Shown here one piece after another: positions 42,776-52,777 of a stretch of DNA of 64,000 bases. The translations under genes were made by a program, and so were the position numbers. Positions within the stretch are counted from its first letter, which is position 1. Every line of letters begins with the position of its first letter. The notes beneath the pieces are model-generated. The model was not told the origin of the DNA. It worked only from the letters and a program-made list of their open reading frames with translations, and made no database searches. This stretch comes from Melioribacteraceae bacterium 4301-Me (lineage in GTDB: Bacteria > Bacteroidota > Ignavibacteria > Ignavibacteriales > Melioribacteraceae), in contig JBGORM010000001.1 of assembly GCA_041538185.1 (NCBI GenBank), positions 248,001-312,000 on the forward strand. The letters are read 5' to 3'.

Positions 42776-43828
42776 CTACAATTTATTCAATAAATTTGCT
42801 ATTTCCACGGGAGGTAACGTATATACTACACCGTCAAGTTTAATTGCTTCGCCGGGCATTCCATGTACTACAGAACTTTCTAAATTTTGCACAATTGTTA
42901 ATCCGCCTTTATCTTTTATTAATTTTAATTCTTGAGCACCGTCTTTCCCCATACCGGTGAGCAAAATACCAATTGCATTAGATTTAACTACACTTGCCAC
43001 AGTACGAAACAAATAAGAAACAGAAGGTTTATGACCATTTTCTGTCCCGCTTTTATCGAGTAATATTTTATTAAAAGAACTTAAGCCCATATTAAAATTT
43101 TCTGGTGCAACGTAAACATTCCCAGGCTTAATTAACTGATTATGCTCAGCAATATGAATTGGCAAATTTGAAGATTGTGAAAGCCATTCAACAAACCCTT
43201 TAAGAAATCCTTCGGCGATATGTTGGACAATTAAAATTGGCAGACTAAAATCTTTGTTAATGCTTGATAAAATAGTTTGCAATACTAATGGTCCCCCCGT
43301 TGAAGCACCAATTGCAACAATTTTATATTCTTTTTTTGAACTTAACTCTGCTCTATTAAAAGACGTTTCTTTAGTTTTATCATAATCAATCAGATTTTTT
43401 TGCGCATTAGTTGAGCTACGTCTTACTACTTTAACTTCCGACATCAGCTTAACAGTTGTAATTAACTCTTCAGCTGTTTTTTGATAATCTGGGTGACCAA
43501 TACCTGCAGGTCTATGAAGTACTGCAAGTGCTCCAGCTTCTATGGCTTGAAATGTACTTGTAACTTCATCGTCTAAAAACGAACTGCTTACAATAATAAT
43601 TGGAGTTGGGTTGGTTTCCATTATTATTCTTGTTGCTGTTATGCCATCTAACTTAGGCATATGTATATCCATTGTAATTGCATCGGGTCTTTTCTGTTTA
43701 ACCATCTCAACTGCATCAATTCCATTATTTGCAATACCTACAATTTTAATGGAAGGGTCTGTTTGCAAAATATGTTCCATAAGTTGTTGAACAACTGGCG
43801 AATCTTCTACAATAAGTACCCTTATCAT
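42776..43828 (-). CDS. cheB: Chemoreceptor protein-glutamate methylesterase CheB
   Basis: The 350-residue protein has an N-terminal receiver (VLIVEDSPVVQQLMEHIL, PDAITMDIHMPKLDG, IIIVSSS) and a C-terminal methylesterase domain. Its catalytic features are AIGASTGGPLVLQTIL (Ser), ILIVQHIAEGF (His) and GILLTGMGKDGAQEL (Asp). It removes methyl groups from receptor glutamates in the cytoplasm, giving adaptation. It lies 13 bp downstream of the cheA-type gene. In Wsp nomenclature it corresponds to WspF. Confidence 0.96.
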   Translation of the reverse strand: MIRVLIVEDSPVVQQLMEHILQTDPSIKIVGIANNGIDAVEMVKQKRPDAITMDIHMPKLDGITATRIIMETNPTPIIIVSSSFLDDEVTSTFQAIEAGALAVLHRPAGIGHPDYQKTAEELITTVKLMSEVKVVRRSSTNAQKNLIDYDKTKETSFNRAELSSKKEYKIVAIGASTGGPLVLQTILSSINKDFSLPILIVQHIAEGFLKGFVEWLSQSSNLPIHIAEHNQLIKPGNVYVAPENFNMGLSSFNKILLDKSGTENGHKPSVSYLFRTVASVVKSNAIGILLTGMGKDGAQELKLIKDKGGLTIVQNLESSVVHGMPGEAIKLDGVVYTLPPVEIANLLNKL

Positions 43829-43841
43829 CTATTACCTATTT

Positions 43842-46184
43842 TTATATTAACTGATTAACTATTTCTAGTAAGTTTGCCTGATCAAATTTGCTTTTAACAA
43901 TATAAGCATCTGCACCGACTTCCATTCCTTGTTTTAAGCTCTCCTCTGAATCTAAAGCGGTTAGCAAAATAACTGGAATTTCTGAAAGTTTTTTTTCAGA
44001 CTTTATTTTTCTCGCTAATTCAAATCCATTCATCCTGGGCATGTCTACATCAGAAATAACAAGATTAAAATTACCAGAAATTAATTTTGAATAAGCATCA
44101 ATTCCGTCAATTGCAGTAGTAACTTCGTAGCCCGCAGTTTCAAGCATATTTTGCAGCAATGTGCGTGTTGTGATTGAATCCTCTGCTATTAAAATTGATT
44201 TCTTTTTCTTTGCCTCTTTTGTCTCAACAAATTCTGAAACTATAGGAGATGGTTGGCTGACTGATGATTTTATTACTTCACTAACGTTTAAAATTGGTAC
44301 AACTTTACCACCGCCTGTTATAGTTACTGCTGATACTTTTTTTATTTGAGAATATTGTTCTGGTAATGGTTTTACTAATAATTCTTGTTCTGTTAAAATC
44401 TCATCTACTAAATATGCAATGCAATTATTTGAATCGCATAGAACAACAATTTGTAAATATCCATTCTTTTCCATCGTGCCATTACTATTAGAAATTCCTA
44501 ATACATCTGATAATTTTAACAATGGGATTACTTGGTTTGAAATTTTAATGGTTTCTCTATTTCCAATGGTTTTAATTTCTTCCTTCTTAATTCGTGTAAC
44601 TTGCTTGATATACAGACTTGGGATAACAAATTTATTTTCACCTACACTAACGAACACGCCATGGAAATTAGTTAGCATTACAGGCAGTTCAATAATAAAT
44701 GTGGTTCCTTTGTTTATTTCAGAACTAACAGACAATGAGCCCCCAATGTTTTCAATTTTCTCTCGTGCAATTGCTAAGCCGAGTCCTCTTCCAGAAAGGT
44801 CGGTTACTGCTTGACTCGTAGTAATTCCCGAATAAAAAATTAATGCTAAGGTTTGCTCAGTTGTTAATTTGTCTTTTTCTTCATCTTTAATTATGCCTGA
44901 CTTAACCGCAGAATCGATTACTTCCCTAAGATCAATTCCTTTGCCATCGTCTGAAATTTTTATTTCGACTTTGTTACTATTTTTCTGTGAAATTTCAATT
45001 TTTATTTCACCTTCTTCAGGTTTGCCATTTTTTATTCTTACTGAAGGCTTTTCTATTCCATGGTCAATGCAATTTCTAATAAGATGCATTATTGGAACTT
45101 TCAACTCTTCAAGAATTCTTTTGTCAACTTCTATTTCCGAACCTGTAATAAACAAATTTACTTTCTTTTTTTGGTCCTTTGCTGTATCTCTTACAAATCT
45201 TTGGAAAACATTTAATATACTTGAAACAGGCTGCATAAGAACCCTTTTCAAATCATACAGCAGACTATCCACCTTAATGCCAAATGAATGTTCTTCTTGT
45301 TTAGTGGTTCTTAGTGCCGCGTTTAATTCATGTTCTATTTTGTTGATGAAGTTGCTGCTCAACTTTACTAATTGAATAGTCTTTTCAACTATGGAATTAT
45401 TTACATCGATGAATTTTGAGGTGGTTTCGTAAAATTCCATTTTCTTGCTAAGTGATTGTATAGCATTTTGAATTTTCCCCTGTTCTTTTTTCCAGTCAAT
45501 AAATATTTCTTGAATGGATTTAAGTTTATTTATATGTTCGATAAAAGAAAGTTTTGTAGAAAGTAACTCTTCAGCTTGTAGTAAAATATCATCCAATTTT
45601 TGAGTAGATACTTTAATTTGATTGTCAAGCAAAGTCATCTGGCTATCTTTTGGATAAGATTCAGATGGTCTTTCTATTGATGAACCATATTGTTCAGAAC
45701 TAAGAGTTGTATCCGAACTTGTAATACTTTTATTCTTAATTTTTTCTTTTTTCTCTTGGCTTTTAGTTGATATCTCGTCAAGTATTTTTTGAAGTTTTAA
45801 TGCTTGATTACTAATTGAATTTTTTTCGCTTGAAGAGAGAGATAAATCAATGGTAATTATGAGCTTAGTAATAAAATCGGTGGTTATATATAGAGTATCG
45901 AAAATGTCTGAAGAAAGAGGAATCTCCTTTTTTTTAACAGCGTTAAAAACAGATTCTAACGAACCACAAATCATTTCAATTTCGCTTATATTGACGGACC
46001 GCGCAGCACCCTTTAAACTATGAGCTTCTCTGTAAATAGTTTCAATTATTTTATTAGCTCTTTCTTCACTGGGATTTTTCTCTAGTTCAATCAGCCCTTT
46101 TGTAATAACATTTATATGTTCCGCTGCCTCTTCTTTAAAGGTAGAAAGTAATTTTTTAAGAAATTTTTGATCATTTGTTTCCAT
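43842..46184 (-). CDS. cheA: CheA-type hybrid kinase (Hpt-HATPase-CheW-REC)
   Basis: The 780-residue protein has an N-terminal Hpt domain with the phosphorylated His in YREAHSLKGAARSVN (near residue 54), then a charged linker and dimerisation region. The ATPase follows: LIRNCIDHGIEKP (N-box), ISDDGKGIDLREV and GRGLGLAIAREKIENIGG. Next come a CheW-like domain (HGVFVSVGENKFVIPSLYI) and a C-terminal receiver (ILIAEDSITTRTLLQNML, LVISDVDMPRMNGFEL, VILLTALD, YIVKSKF). The fused receiver is the mark of WspE/FrzE-type kinases. It is transcribed after the MCP gene (115 bp gap) and before cheB. The start follows AAAGG. Confidence 0.95.
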   Translation of the reverse strand: METNDQKFLKKLLSTFKEEAAEHINVITKGLIELEKNPSEERANKIIETIYREAHSLKGAARSVNISEIEMICGSLESVFNAVKKKEIPLSSDIFDTLYITTDFITKLIITIDLSLSSSEKNSISNQALKLQKILDEISTKSQEKKEKIKNKSITSSDTTLSSEQYGSSIERPSESYPKDSQMTLLDNQIKVSTQKLDDILLQAEELLSTKLSFIEHINKLKSIQEIFIDWKKEQGKIQNAIQSLSKKMEFYETTSKFIDVNNSIVEKTIQLVKLSSNFINKIEHELNAALRTTKQEEHSFGIKVDSLLYDLKRVLMQPVSSILNVFQRFVRDTAKDQKKKVNLFITGSEIEVDKRILEELKVPIMHLIRNCIDHGIEKPSVRIKNGKPEEGEIKIEISQKNSNKVEIKISDDGKGIDLREVIDSAVKSGIIKDEEKDKLTTEQTLALIFYSGITTSQAVTDLSGRGLGLAIAREKIENIGGSLSVSSEINKGTTFIIELPVMLTNFHGVFVSVGENKFVIPSLYIKQVTRIKKEEIKTIGNRETIKISNQVIPLLKLSDVLGISNSNGTMEKNGYLQIVVLCDSNNCIAYLVDEILTEQELLVKPLPEQYSQIKKVSAVTITGGGKVVPILNVSEVIKSSVSQPSPIVSEFVETKEAKKKKSILIAEDSITTRTLLQNMLETAGYEVTTAIDGIDAYSKLISGNFNLVISDVDMPRMNGFELARKIKSEKKLSEIPVILLTALDSEESLKQGMEVGADAYIVKSKFDQANLLEIVNQLI

Positions 46185-46299
46185 TTATGTTACCTTTGTT
46201 TGAGAAGAAGTCCCAGCAGTTTTTCACAGATAAGTTTGTAGTAAAAAGTTTCATAATAATTAAAATTCTTACTTAGTTTTTTTATAAACGTGAAGCTGA

Positions 46300-47934
46300 T
46301 CACACTTTAAATTGTTGTACTAACTCTTTTAATTTTGTTCCTAACTCATTCAGATTTTTCGCAGCACTTTCAGCTTGCTTAGTACCAACTGCATTTTGAG
46401 AACTGGCTTGTTTAATGTTTTCCATCGCTTGAGCAATTTGTTCCATGCCCACAAACTGCTGTTGACTTGAAGCTGCAATTTGAGTCGCCGCTTGTGCAGC
46501 CTCAGTAACACTTTCTGTTAATACACGAATTGATTCGCCAGCTTCTAAAGATTGTTTAACACCGGCTTCTACTGCTTTTGCTGCTTGCTCTGTAGCAAGT
46601 ACAGCCGAACTCATCGCCTTTTGTATTTCACCTAAAATTGTACGTACTTGTGTAGTAGCTTGTTTTGATTGCTCGGCTAAAGACCTTATCTCTTGAGCAA
46701 CTACACTAAATCCCTTACCTTGTTCTCCGGCTTTAGCTGCTTCAATTGCTGCATTTACAGCTAATAAGTTCGATTGGTCTGCTAAGTCATTTACTGCTGC
46801 AATAATTTCTCCAATAGCTTGACTTTGTTCGCTTAGCCTAACTATGCCTTCGGCAACAAATTCCATTTGCTCTTTAATCTTGTTCATTGCCTCAATTGAT
46901 TCTTCAACCGACTTTTTACCCGTTTGAGAAAATTGAGAAGCTCTTTGAGAACTTTCTAAAACATATTTGGCTTTTTGAGAAGAAAGTTGAGCAGTTTGTT
47001 TTACTTCTTCAACAGTAGTGGTAGTTTGGCTTATTGATGAAGCAGTTTGTGCAGCAGCTGAGGCAATTTGTGTAGTGGTAGCTAATATTTCACTGGCTGA
47101 GGAACCTAATACATTTATCCCTTCTGTTATTTCTTTTGTTATGCTGCGAAGATTTTGGAGCATTTGCGTGAAATTATCTGATAAAAAGCCAATTTCATCT
47201 TTACGAAGTTTATGAGGTATTGTAATTGTTAAATCACCTGATGATATTTTATTAGTCGCATTAGTTATTTCTTTTAATGGTGAAGCAATAATTTTACTTA
47301 AATATAACGTTATGGCAATAGCCAATAAAATAGAAATTATACTTATTATAGTAAGAGCATTGAAGATGGCCTTTATGTTTGCATAGAAATTTTTAATGCT
47401 TAATTCAGCATCATTTTTAGCAGATTTTTCAAGTTCAATTGTAAGTTTTCTAATTCTATCATATCGAGTTGATTGAATACCAGTAGCGAGCTTTTGTGCT
47501 TCATCATACTTTTTAACTGAGAGTAAATCAAGTATTTGTTGGCGAGTTTTTCTAAACTCGGTTAATAAAGATTTTAATTCGTCAATTTTTGAAAGAGACA
47601 CAGCATCATTGCTGTTTAGCTCAGTAGCAATTGTTAAAAGGCTATCTAAAGATTTTTCTTTTAAATCTACTTCATGTTTAAATTCCTTTTGGAGTTGTGG
47701 ATCATTTACAAGCATCATTGTTAAAATCAATACTCGTGCACGATTAAAACTTGATCTTAACTCTGGTAAATTATTTACTAATACAAAGTCATTTTCATAT
47801 AACACTTTTTGTGATATACGCATGTTCTCAATGTTAGAGTATGTGGTTATGGCAATAATTCCAATTAAGATTATTATTACCGCAAATGCAATGTATAACT
47901 TATTTCTAGTAGATAAATTTAAAAACCATCTCAT
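46300..47934 (-). CDS. Methyl-accepting chemotaxis protein
   Basis: The 544-residue receptor has a first transmembrane helix ([20 protein letters not shown]), a helical periplasmic domain of four-helix-bundle type (about 35-185), and a second helix ([20 protein letters not shown]). A HAMP domain and a long coiled-coil signalling domain follow. The hairpin tip is [20 protein letters not shown] then [20 protein letters not shown]. There is no C-terminal NWxxF tether for CheR, which fits a system whose CheR carries its own TPR. AGGAG precedes the ATG. It plays the WspA role in this operon. Confidence 0.95.
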   Translation of the reverse strand: MRWFLNLSTRNKLYIAFAVIIILIGIIAITTYSNIENMRISQKVLYENDFVLVNNLPELRSSFNRARVLILTMMLVNDPQLQKEFKHEVDLKEKSLDSLLTIATELNSNDAVSLSKIDELKSLLTEFRKTRQQILDLLSVKKYDEAQKLATGIQSTRYDRIRKLTIELEKSAKNDAELSIKNFYANIKAIFNALTIISIISILLAIAITLYLSKIIASPLKEITNATNKISSGDLTITIPHKLRKDEIGFLSDNFTQMLQNLRSITKEITEGINVLGSSASEILATTTQIASAAAQTASSISQTTTTVEEVKQTAQLSSQKAKYVLESSQRASQFSQTGKKSVEESIEAMNKIKEQMEFVAEGIVRLSEQSQAIGEIIAAVNDLADQSNLLAVNAAIEAAKAGEQGKGFSVVAQEIRSLAEQSKQATTQVRTILGEIQKAMSSAVLATEQAAKAVEAGVKQSLEAGESIRVLTESVTEAAQAATQIAASSQQQFVGMEQIAQAMENIKQASSQNAVGTKQAESAAKNLNELGTKLKELVQQFKV

Positions 47935-48103
47935 AAGACAACTCCTAATTATGACCGTATTTTCATTGTAGATACTATTTTTTACTAAGTATTACTTGAG
48001 AAATTTCATCAATTGTAAAGCCTTCCTGAGCATAAACCAATAAAAAATGCATAAAGTTCTTTTAAGATGTTCTTGTGTATAGTAATGGTTATCTGCCTTT
48101 AAT

Positions 48104-48712
48104 CTAATTGTATGTAATAAGTTTAGCTCCATCAAGAACTATTTTATGCTCTTTTGTAATACCCATTAAGAATTCAGTTTTTTTCTCTGTCAAAGCAGTA
48201 GGAGGTGCTTGAACATCGGTTAACTTTATTTTTGATATACCTATTATTTTATCTACTACGAAACCAAATTTTATCTTATCTAACTGGATTACTACAACGA
48301 TGTTTTGGTTAGAAAGATTTTCTGGAGGTAAGTCAAAAATTTTTTTTATATCAATAATGCTAATAATTTTACCGCGGACATTTGCTAAACCTAAAAGATG
48401 CGGAGAAACAGCATTTATTTTTGTTATTTCTTTTAACTTGATTGCTTCACTTATATATTTTAATTCAAGGCAATAAATTTCGTTAGCGATTATGAATTCT
48501 AATGTCTCGATTAATACGGAAGAAGTTTTATCTTCTTTAGATTCACGAGCAAACAAGCTCGCACGTTTTTCCAGAATTTTGTTTTGTGTATCTATGTCTA
48601 CACTAAAATTTTGGGTAAGTGACATTTCAGCATCTTTTATTTGTTTTTTTATTTTCTCCCAATTAATCTTTTGTGAACTGTTAACTTTTTCAAATGATAA
48701 AAAACGTACCAT
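48104..48712 (-). CDS. cheW: CheW coupling protein with an N-terminal extension
   Basis: The 202-residue protein has a CheW domain from about residue 65 to the end: LIETLEFIIANEIYCLELKY, ITKINAVSPHLLGLANVRG, IISIIDIKKIFDL, VVVIQLDKIKFGFVVDKIIG and a closing ILDGAKLI-type strand. About 60 extra N-terminal residues (KKQIKDAEMSLTQNFSVD) have no recognisable fold. It bridges receptor and CheA kinase. It starts two bases after the cheR stop codon and precedes the MCP gene. In Wsp terms it is one of the two CheW proteins (WspB/WspD). Confidence 0.9.
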   Translation of the reverse strand: MVRFLSFEKVNSSQKINWEKIKKQIKDAEMSLTQNFSVDIDTQNKILEKRASLFARESKEDKTSSVLIETLEFIIANEIYCLELKYISEAIKLKEITKINAVSPHLLGLANVRGKIISIIDIKKIFDLPPENLSNQNIVVVIQLDKIKFGFVVDKIIGISKIKLTDVQAPPTALTEKKTEFLMGITKEHKIVLDGAKLITYN

Positions 48713-48714
48713 TT

Positions 48715-50205
48715 TTATATCTCAATATTGTAAGAAATTTTTATTAACTCTTTTATTTGCTTTACCGTTAAGCCGTCACTTTCAGGTACAATTGAATCAT
48801 CATGAAATTTTTTAAGTATTGAAAGCGCACTTCTAATATTTCTTTTTGCTTCTTTAATTTTCCCAAGTTTACTAAGTATATTACCTGCTGTTAAATATGC
48901 AATAACAAAGTTTTTATCAAGGTAAATTGCTTTTTTGATAGCACTTAACGCTTCCTCTAAACAATTTTGCTCTTGAAGTATAACTGCAAATAAATAATAA
49001 TTAATTGGATTAAGGCTGTCAATCGAAATAGCTTTTTTGCAATAAAATGAAGCCTCAACTAATTTTTGCAAGTTTGCATATATCCTTGCTAATAATATGA
49101 ATGCTGCGGAATTGTTAGGCTTTTCATTCAAATACTGAGAGAGTAAATCAGCAGCTTCAGTAAATTTATTTTTTGAATAAAGTTCGCACGCTCGTTGGTA
49201 AGTTACAGTGGTACTATCAAGAGTTTTTTCTGTAGAACTTTTTTTGATCTTATTACTATTATTGTTTGTAGTAAGTTCTTGTTTAGTTATATCGTTTAAT
49301 AAGTTATTGTATGTTAGGTTTTTTTGGGTTTCAGAGTAAGAATCAATTGTTCTCCTATTTTCATTTTTCCTATAAAGAATATTTTCTAAGTAATATTCAG
49401 AAGAAAATTTGGAAAATAGTATTTGAGAAAAATCACTTGGACTGACTATTAACCAGCCGTTATCTACTAAGCAGTTATAGAAGTTGTTTATTGTTTTATT
49501 AACTGTATCATAATTAAAGTACATGAGCACATTTCTACAGAGAATAATATCCATTGCTGTTGTATTATTATTCAATGATGGGAAATTATCTTTTGCAAGA
49601 TTAATTATTGCAGGAGTAATCATTTTCTTAAATTTGTTAAGAATTTCATACTGTCCATTTTGAACTTTTGTAAAACAAGATTCTTTTAAGAATGCAGGCA
49701 CACCTCTAAAAGACCATTCATTATATAGTCCTTTTTTCATTTTTTCGATAGAGATTGGATTAATATCAGAAGCGAGAATAGTAATATTCCATTCATCTAT
49801 GTTTTGTATTAGTTGATTAAGCAGAAGAGCAATGGAGTATGGCTCTTCACCTGTGCTACATCCAGCACTCCAAATCCGTAAACGCTTTTCTTTTTCTCGA
49901 GATTCTATTAAAGATGGTAGAATATGAAACTTAAGTGCGTCAAAAAGCTTTTCGTCTCTGAAAAAATATGTTTCACTATTAGTTAAATAACTAGTAAGAA
50001 TTTCACACTCGTTCTCAGATAAACTGAATAAGAGTAATGACTGCAAGTACTCTTCAACATTTTTTTTGTTGGATGCCTGCGCTGCTTGCATAATACCTCT
50101 TTCAAGTTCTTTCCATCGATCTTGAGGGAATGAAAGACCAAGTTTATCAGCAATAATATTACTTGCTAAATCAAGCAGCTCAGCCGAAAGCGAACTTTCA
50201 ATCAC
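48715..50205 (-). CDS. cheR: CheR methyltransferase with C-terminal TPR repeats (WspC-like)
   Basis: The 496-residue protein joins a CheR domain (residues 1-280) to TPR repeats (about 335-470). CheR landmarks are LTSYLTNSETYFFRDEKLFD, LRIWSAGCSTGEEPYSIALL (SAM-binding), ILASDINPISIEKMKKGLY and MDIILCRNVLMYFN. TPR units include ACELYSKNKFTEAADLLSQY and AVILQEQNCLEEALSAIKKA. CheR methylates receptor glutamates; the TPR fusion is typical of WspC and FrzF. The start is a GTG at 50205 after AAAGG. It lies 11 bp downstream of the first cheW gene. Confidence 0.95.
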   Translation of the reverse strand: MIESSLSAELLDLASNIIADKLGLSFPQDRWKELERGIMQAAQASNKKNVEEYLQSLLLFSLSENECEILTSYLTNSETYFFRDEKLFDALKFHILPSLIESREKEKRLRIWSAGCSTGEEPYSIALLLNQLIQNIDEWNITILASDINPISIEKMKKGLYNEWSFRGVPAFLKESCFTKVQNGQYEILNKFKKMITPAIINLAKDNFPSLNNNTTAMDIILCRNVLMYFNYDTVNKTINNFYNCLVDNGWLIVSPSDFSQILFSKFSSEYYLENILYRKNENRRTIDSYSETQKNLTYNNLLNDITKQELTTNNNSNKIKKSSTEKTLDSTTVTYQRACELYSKNKFTEAADLLSQYLNEKPNNSAAFILLARIYANLQKLVEASFYCKKAISIDSLNPINYYLFAVILQEQNCLEEALSAIKKAIYLDKNFVIAYLTAGNILSKLGKIKEAKRNIRSALSILKKFHDDSIVPESDGLTVKQIKELIKISYNIEI

Positions 50206-50216
50206 TTTATACCTTT

Positions 50217-50672
50217 CTATTTTTCTAATGCTTTTGTTAATTTTTTATCTTCATCTAAAGAAAGAAATTCATCTACATCATGGATTAACACCAACCCGTC
50301 ATCTAATTGAATAACACCACTGATTAATTTTAACTTAGGAAGAATTTTTTCTGCTGGCACCGGTTTTCTACCCCCAAGTTCAATAGCGCCTTCTACATTG
50401 TCTACAATTAAGCCAATTATTCTTTTTTTTGTACGAACGATTATTATTTTGTCGAATATATTTATTTTGCGTTCAGCTATATGAAATCGTTTTCTTGTGT
50501 TTACGATAGGAATAATTTGCTCCCCAATTTTAATTATTCCTTCTATTATTGCCGGAGCTTCAGGTAGTTTTGTTATTGCAACTGAGGGTATAACACGCTC
50601 TACATTCGAAAGGTTAAGTGCGTATTTGCTATTATCAATTACAAAAACAACTATTTGTTCTTCAATATTCAT
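50217..50672 (-). CDS. cheW: CheW coupling protein, first gene of the chemosensory operon
   Basis: The 151-residue single-domain CheW has the usual two-barrel pattern: EQIVVFVIDNSKYALNLSNV, ERVIPSVAITKLPEAPAIIE, GIIKIGEQIIPIVNTRKRF, IIIVRTKKRIIGLIVDNVEG and LISGVIQLDDGLVLIHDVDE. It links the receptor to CheA. It opens the operon cheW-cheR-cheW-mcp-cheA-cheB-kinase-receiver, all on the minus strand. The promoter should lie in the 302-bp gap upstream (50673-50974). Confidence 0.93.
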   Translation of the reverse strand: MNIEEQIVVFVIDNSKYALNLSNVERVIPSVAITKLPEAPAIIEGIIKIGEQIIPIVNTRKRFHIAERKINIFDKIIIVRTKKRIIGLIVDNVEGAIELGGRKPVPAEKILPKLKLISGVIQLDDGLVLIHDVDEFLSLDEDKKLTKALEK

Positions 50673-50974
50673 ATAAGCAAATATTGTTAGATTATTGACA
50701 GAAAATGGCAGATAAAAATCCAGTAGGGAAAAAAGATCAGAAAAGGTATCTTTTAGTTGTTTTAATTAATGTTTAGGGTAAAACATAACTTAGTTTATAA
50801 ATCAACAATATGATTAGATAAACTAAAACTTTTTATAAGAACATAACAAGAAATAAAATTCTGATTACCATCTACTTTATAAATTAAAAATTAATCGATA
50901 TAAGTGCAATAAAAAAATTTGCTTAAAGGTCTTCTGCGAAACTGATATTGTATGAGAAAAAACATTAGAGCTAA
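50673..50974. other. Intergenic region between divergent chemosensory operon and CPBP gene
   Basis: This 302-bp AT-rich gap should contain the promoters of both flanking genes. I see no repeat, hairpin or small gene that stands out. Confidence 0.4.
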
Positions 50975-51778
50975 ATGATAGAATTTTCTATGAAAAGATT
51001 TAAGCTGATTATTAAAGATGCTGTGAAAGAATTAAGTCGGGTAGATAGAAAAATCATTATAATTTTTCTTTCTGTGGCAGTGTTGGAAATTCTTTCTTGG
51101 TATTATACTTCAAGAAACTTTTTTCATGAGAATTTATACTACAAGTATTTTGTAGACAATCCAAATGTTGATTTGTATGAGTTTTTGTATTGGTTTTTAG
51201 GTGACTTCATTGTGTTCTTAATAATTCCCTTGCTTATCATTAAATTCTGGTTCAAAGAAGAAATAAAAAATTATGGAATGAAATTGGGGGAATATAAGGA
51301 AGGTATTTCAATAAGCATGATGCTTATTGCAATAATGCTTATAATTGTTTGGTTTGCATCTGCAACAGAAGACTTTTACACTCAATACCCACTTTTATAT
51401 TTAACAAAATACAATTGGAACATATTTTTCTTATTCGAAATTTTTCTTTTTATTTACATTGTTGCATGGGAGTTCATTTGGCGGGGATATATGCTTTTTG
51501 GTTTGGAAGAAAAATTTGGTTTTTATTCAATTTTTGTTCAAATGATTCCGTTCGTAATTTTGCATAATGGAAAACCTGTTGCTGAAGCTTTTGGTGCTAT
51601 TTTAGGAGCAATTATTTTGGGAATACTTGCTTTACGAACCAGATCATTTTTCTATGGAGTTGTTATTCATTTTACTACCGTTTTTTCAATTGATTTGATT
51701 TCAATTCTGCGATACAGGTATAATGAGTATGGCGTAGGTTTAAGTTCAATTTTAAAAATAATAACGAAAACTTTATAG
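50975..51778 (+). CDS. CPBP family intramembrane metalloprotease-like protein
   Basis: The 267-residue polytopic protein has seven or eight hydrophobic segments and the CPBP (CAAX protease and bacteriocin-processing) motifs: IVAWEFIWRGYMLFGLEEKF (motif 1), IPFVILHNGKPVAEAFG (FxxxH) and FYGVVIHFTTVFSID (third motif). Motif 1 usually reads EExxxR; here the first Glu is Trp (WEFIWR), so only one of the two metal/active-site Glu residues is kept. Members cleave or bind lipidated or signal peptides in the membrane. I kept ATG 50975; ATG 50993 is nearly as good. It is followed 66 bp later by purU with no obvious connection. Confidence 0.8.
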   Translation: MIEFSMKRFKLIIKDAVKELSRVDRKIIIIFLSVAVLEILSWYYTSRNFFHENLYYKYFVDNPNVDLYEFLYWFLGDFIVFLIIPLLIIKFWFKEEIKNYGMKLGEYKEGISISMMLIAIMLIIVWFASATEDFYTQYPLLYLTKYNWNIFFLFEIFLFIYIVAWEFIWRGYMLFGLEEKFGFYSIFVQMIPFVILHNGKPVAEAFGAILGAIILGILALRTRSFFYGVVIHFTTVFSIDLISILRYRYNEYGVGLSSILKIITKTL

Positions 51779-51844
51779 TTGTACAGTTGATACAATTTTT
51801 GTTTTGTTCAGCTATTTTTGTCTTTAGTTCAACAAAAAAAATTT

Positions 51845-52705
51845 ATGGAAAACTCACGAAAGGCAATTTTATTGCTTACTTGCAAAGACCGTAAAGGCTT
51901 AGTTTCTGGCATCTCCAACTTCGTGTTCGAGCACAATGGAAATATCGTCGATTTGGATGAACATGTTGATGCTGATGAGAAAATATTTTCTATACGAATA
52001 GTGTGGGATATGGATAATTTTGCTATAAAGTCAGAACACTTAAGCGACTCACTATTACCTATGGTAAAAGAGTTTAATGCGGATTGGAAATTGTTTTTTA
52101 GTGATGAAAAAATTCGTACTGCAGTTTTTGTTTCAAAGCATGAACATTGTTTGCACGAGTTGCTTTGGCGGATGCACTTAGGTGAGTTTTCTATTGAGAT
52201 TCCTTTAATAATTTCTAATCATGATGAACTAAAATCTTTAGCCGACTATTATCAGATTCCTTTTTACTATTTTCCAATAACAAAAGAAAATAAATTAGAA
52301 CAGGAAAGAAAGCAGCTCCGTCTGTTGGATGAATTTAAGATTGATTCGATTATATTGGCAAGATATATGCAAATACTCTCAAAAGAATTTGTTGAGCACT
52401 ATAAGAACAAAATTATAAATATTCATCATTCCTTTCTACCAGCTTTTGTTGGCGGCAATCCATATAAACAAGCTTATCAACGCGGGGTAAAAATTATAGG
52501 TGCTACTGCACATTATGTAACAGAAATTATTGATGAAGGACCAATCATTGAGCAAGATATTATTAGAATAACTCATCGTGATTCTTTGAGCGATTTAGTA
52601 AGAAAGGGGAGAGATTTAGAACGACTTGTACTTGCCAGGGCAGTTCGCTACCATTCTGAACATCGTATTTTAGTACGTGGCAATAAAACAATTATTTTTG
52701 AATGA
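51845..52705 (+). CDS. purU: Formyltetrahydrofolate deformylase
   Basis: The 286-residue enzyme has an N-terminal ACT domain (AILLLTCKDRKGLVSGISNF) and a C-terminal formyltransferase-like domain with the catalytic Asn-His pair in IINIHHSFLPAFVGGNPYKQ, then IIGATAHYVTEIIDEGPIIE with the Asp. It hydrolyses 10-formyl-THF to formate and THF, balancing one-carbon pools and feeding formate for purine synthesis. ATG 51845 gives the expected N-terminus; a TTG nine codons earlier is not needed. The gene is compact and complete. Confidence 0.94.
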   Translation: MENSRKAILLLTCKDRKGLVSGISNFVFEHNGNIVDLDEHVDADEKIFSIRIVWDMDNFAIKSEHLSDSLLPMVKEFNADWKLFFSDEKIRTAVFVSKHEHCLHELLWRMHLGEFSIEIPLIISNHDELKSLADYYQIPFYYFPITKENKLEQERKQLRLLDEFKIDSIILARYMQILSKEFVEHYKNKIINIHHSFLPAFVGGNPYKQAYQRGVKIIGATAHYVTEIIDEGPIIEQDIIRITHRDSLSDLVRKGRDLERLVLARAVRYHSEHRILVRGNKTIIFE

Positions 52706-52777
52706 GCATAATAAAGCAAAAGCACTGCTGTTCCATAATTTTAATTATTTTTTTTATAGACAATTTAAGGAGGGAAT

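Noticed and set aside
44869..45375. 168-codon open frame antisense to the cheA-type gene
   Set aside because: It lies wholly inside a firmly identified gene on the other strand; its Ser/Phe/Leu-rich composition is that of an antisense shadow.
40793..50672. Chemosensory operon considered as a flagellar or gliding motility chemotaxis system
   Set aside because: No flagellar or gliding genes are adjacent; the TPR-CheR, two CheW and CheA-REC set is characteristic of Wsp-like alternative systems.
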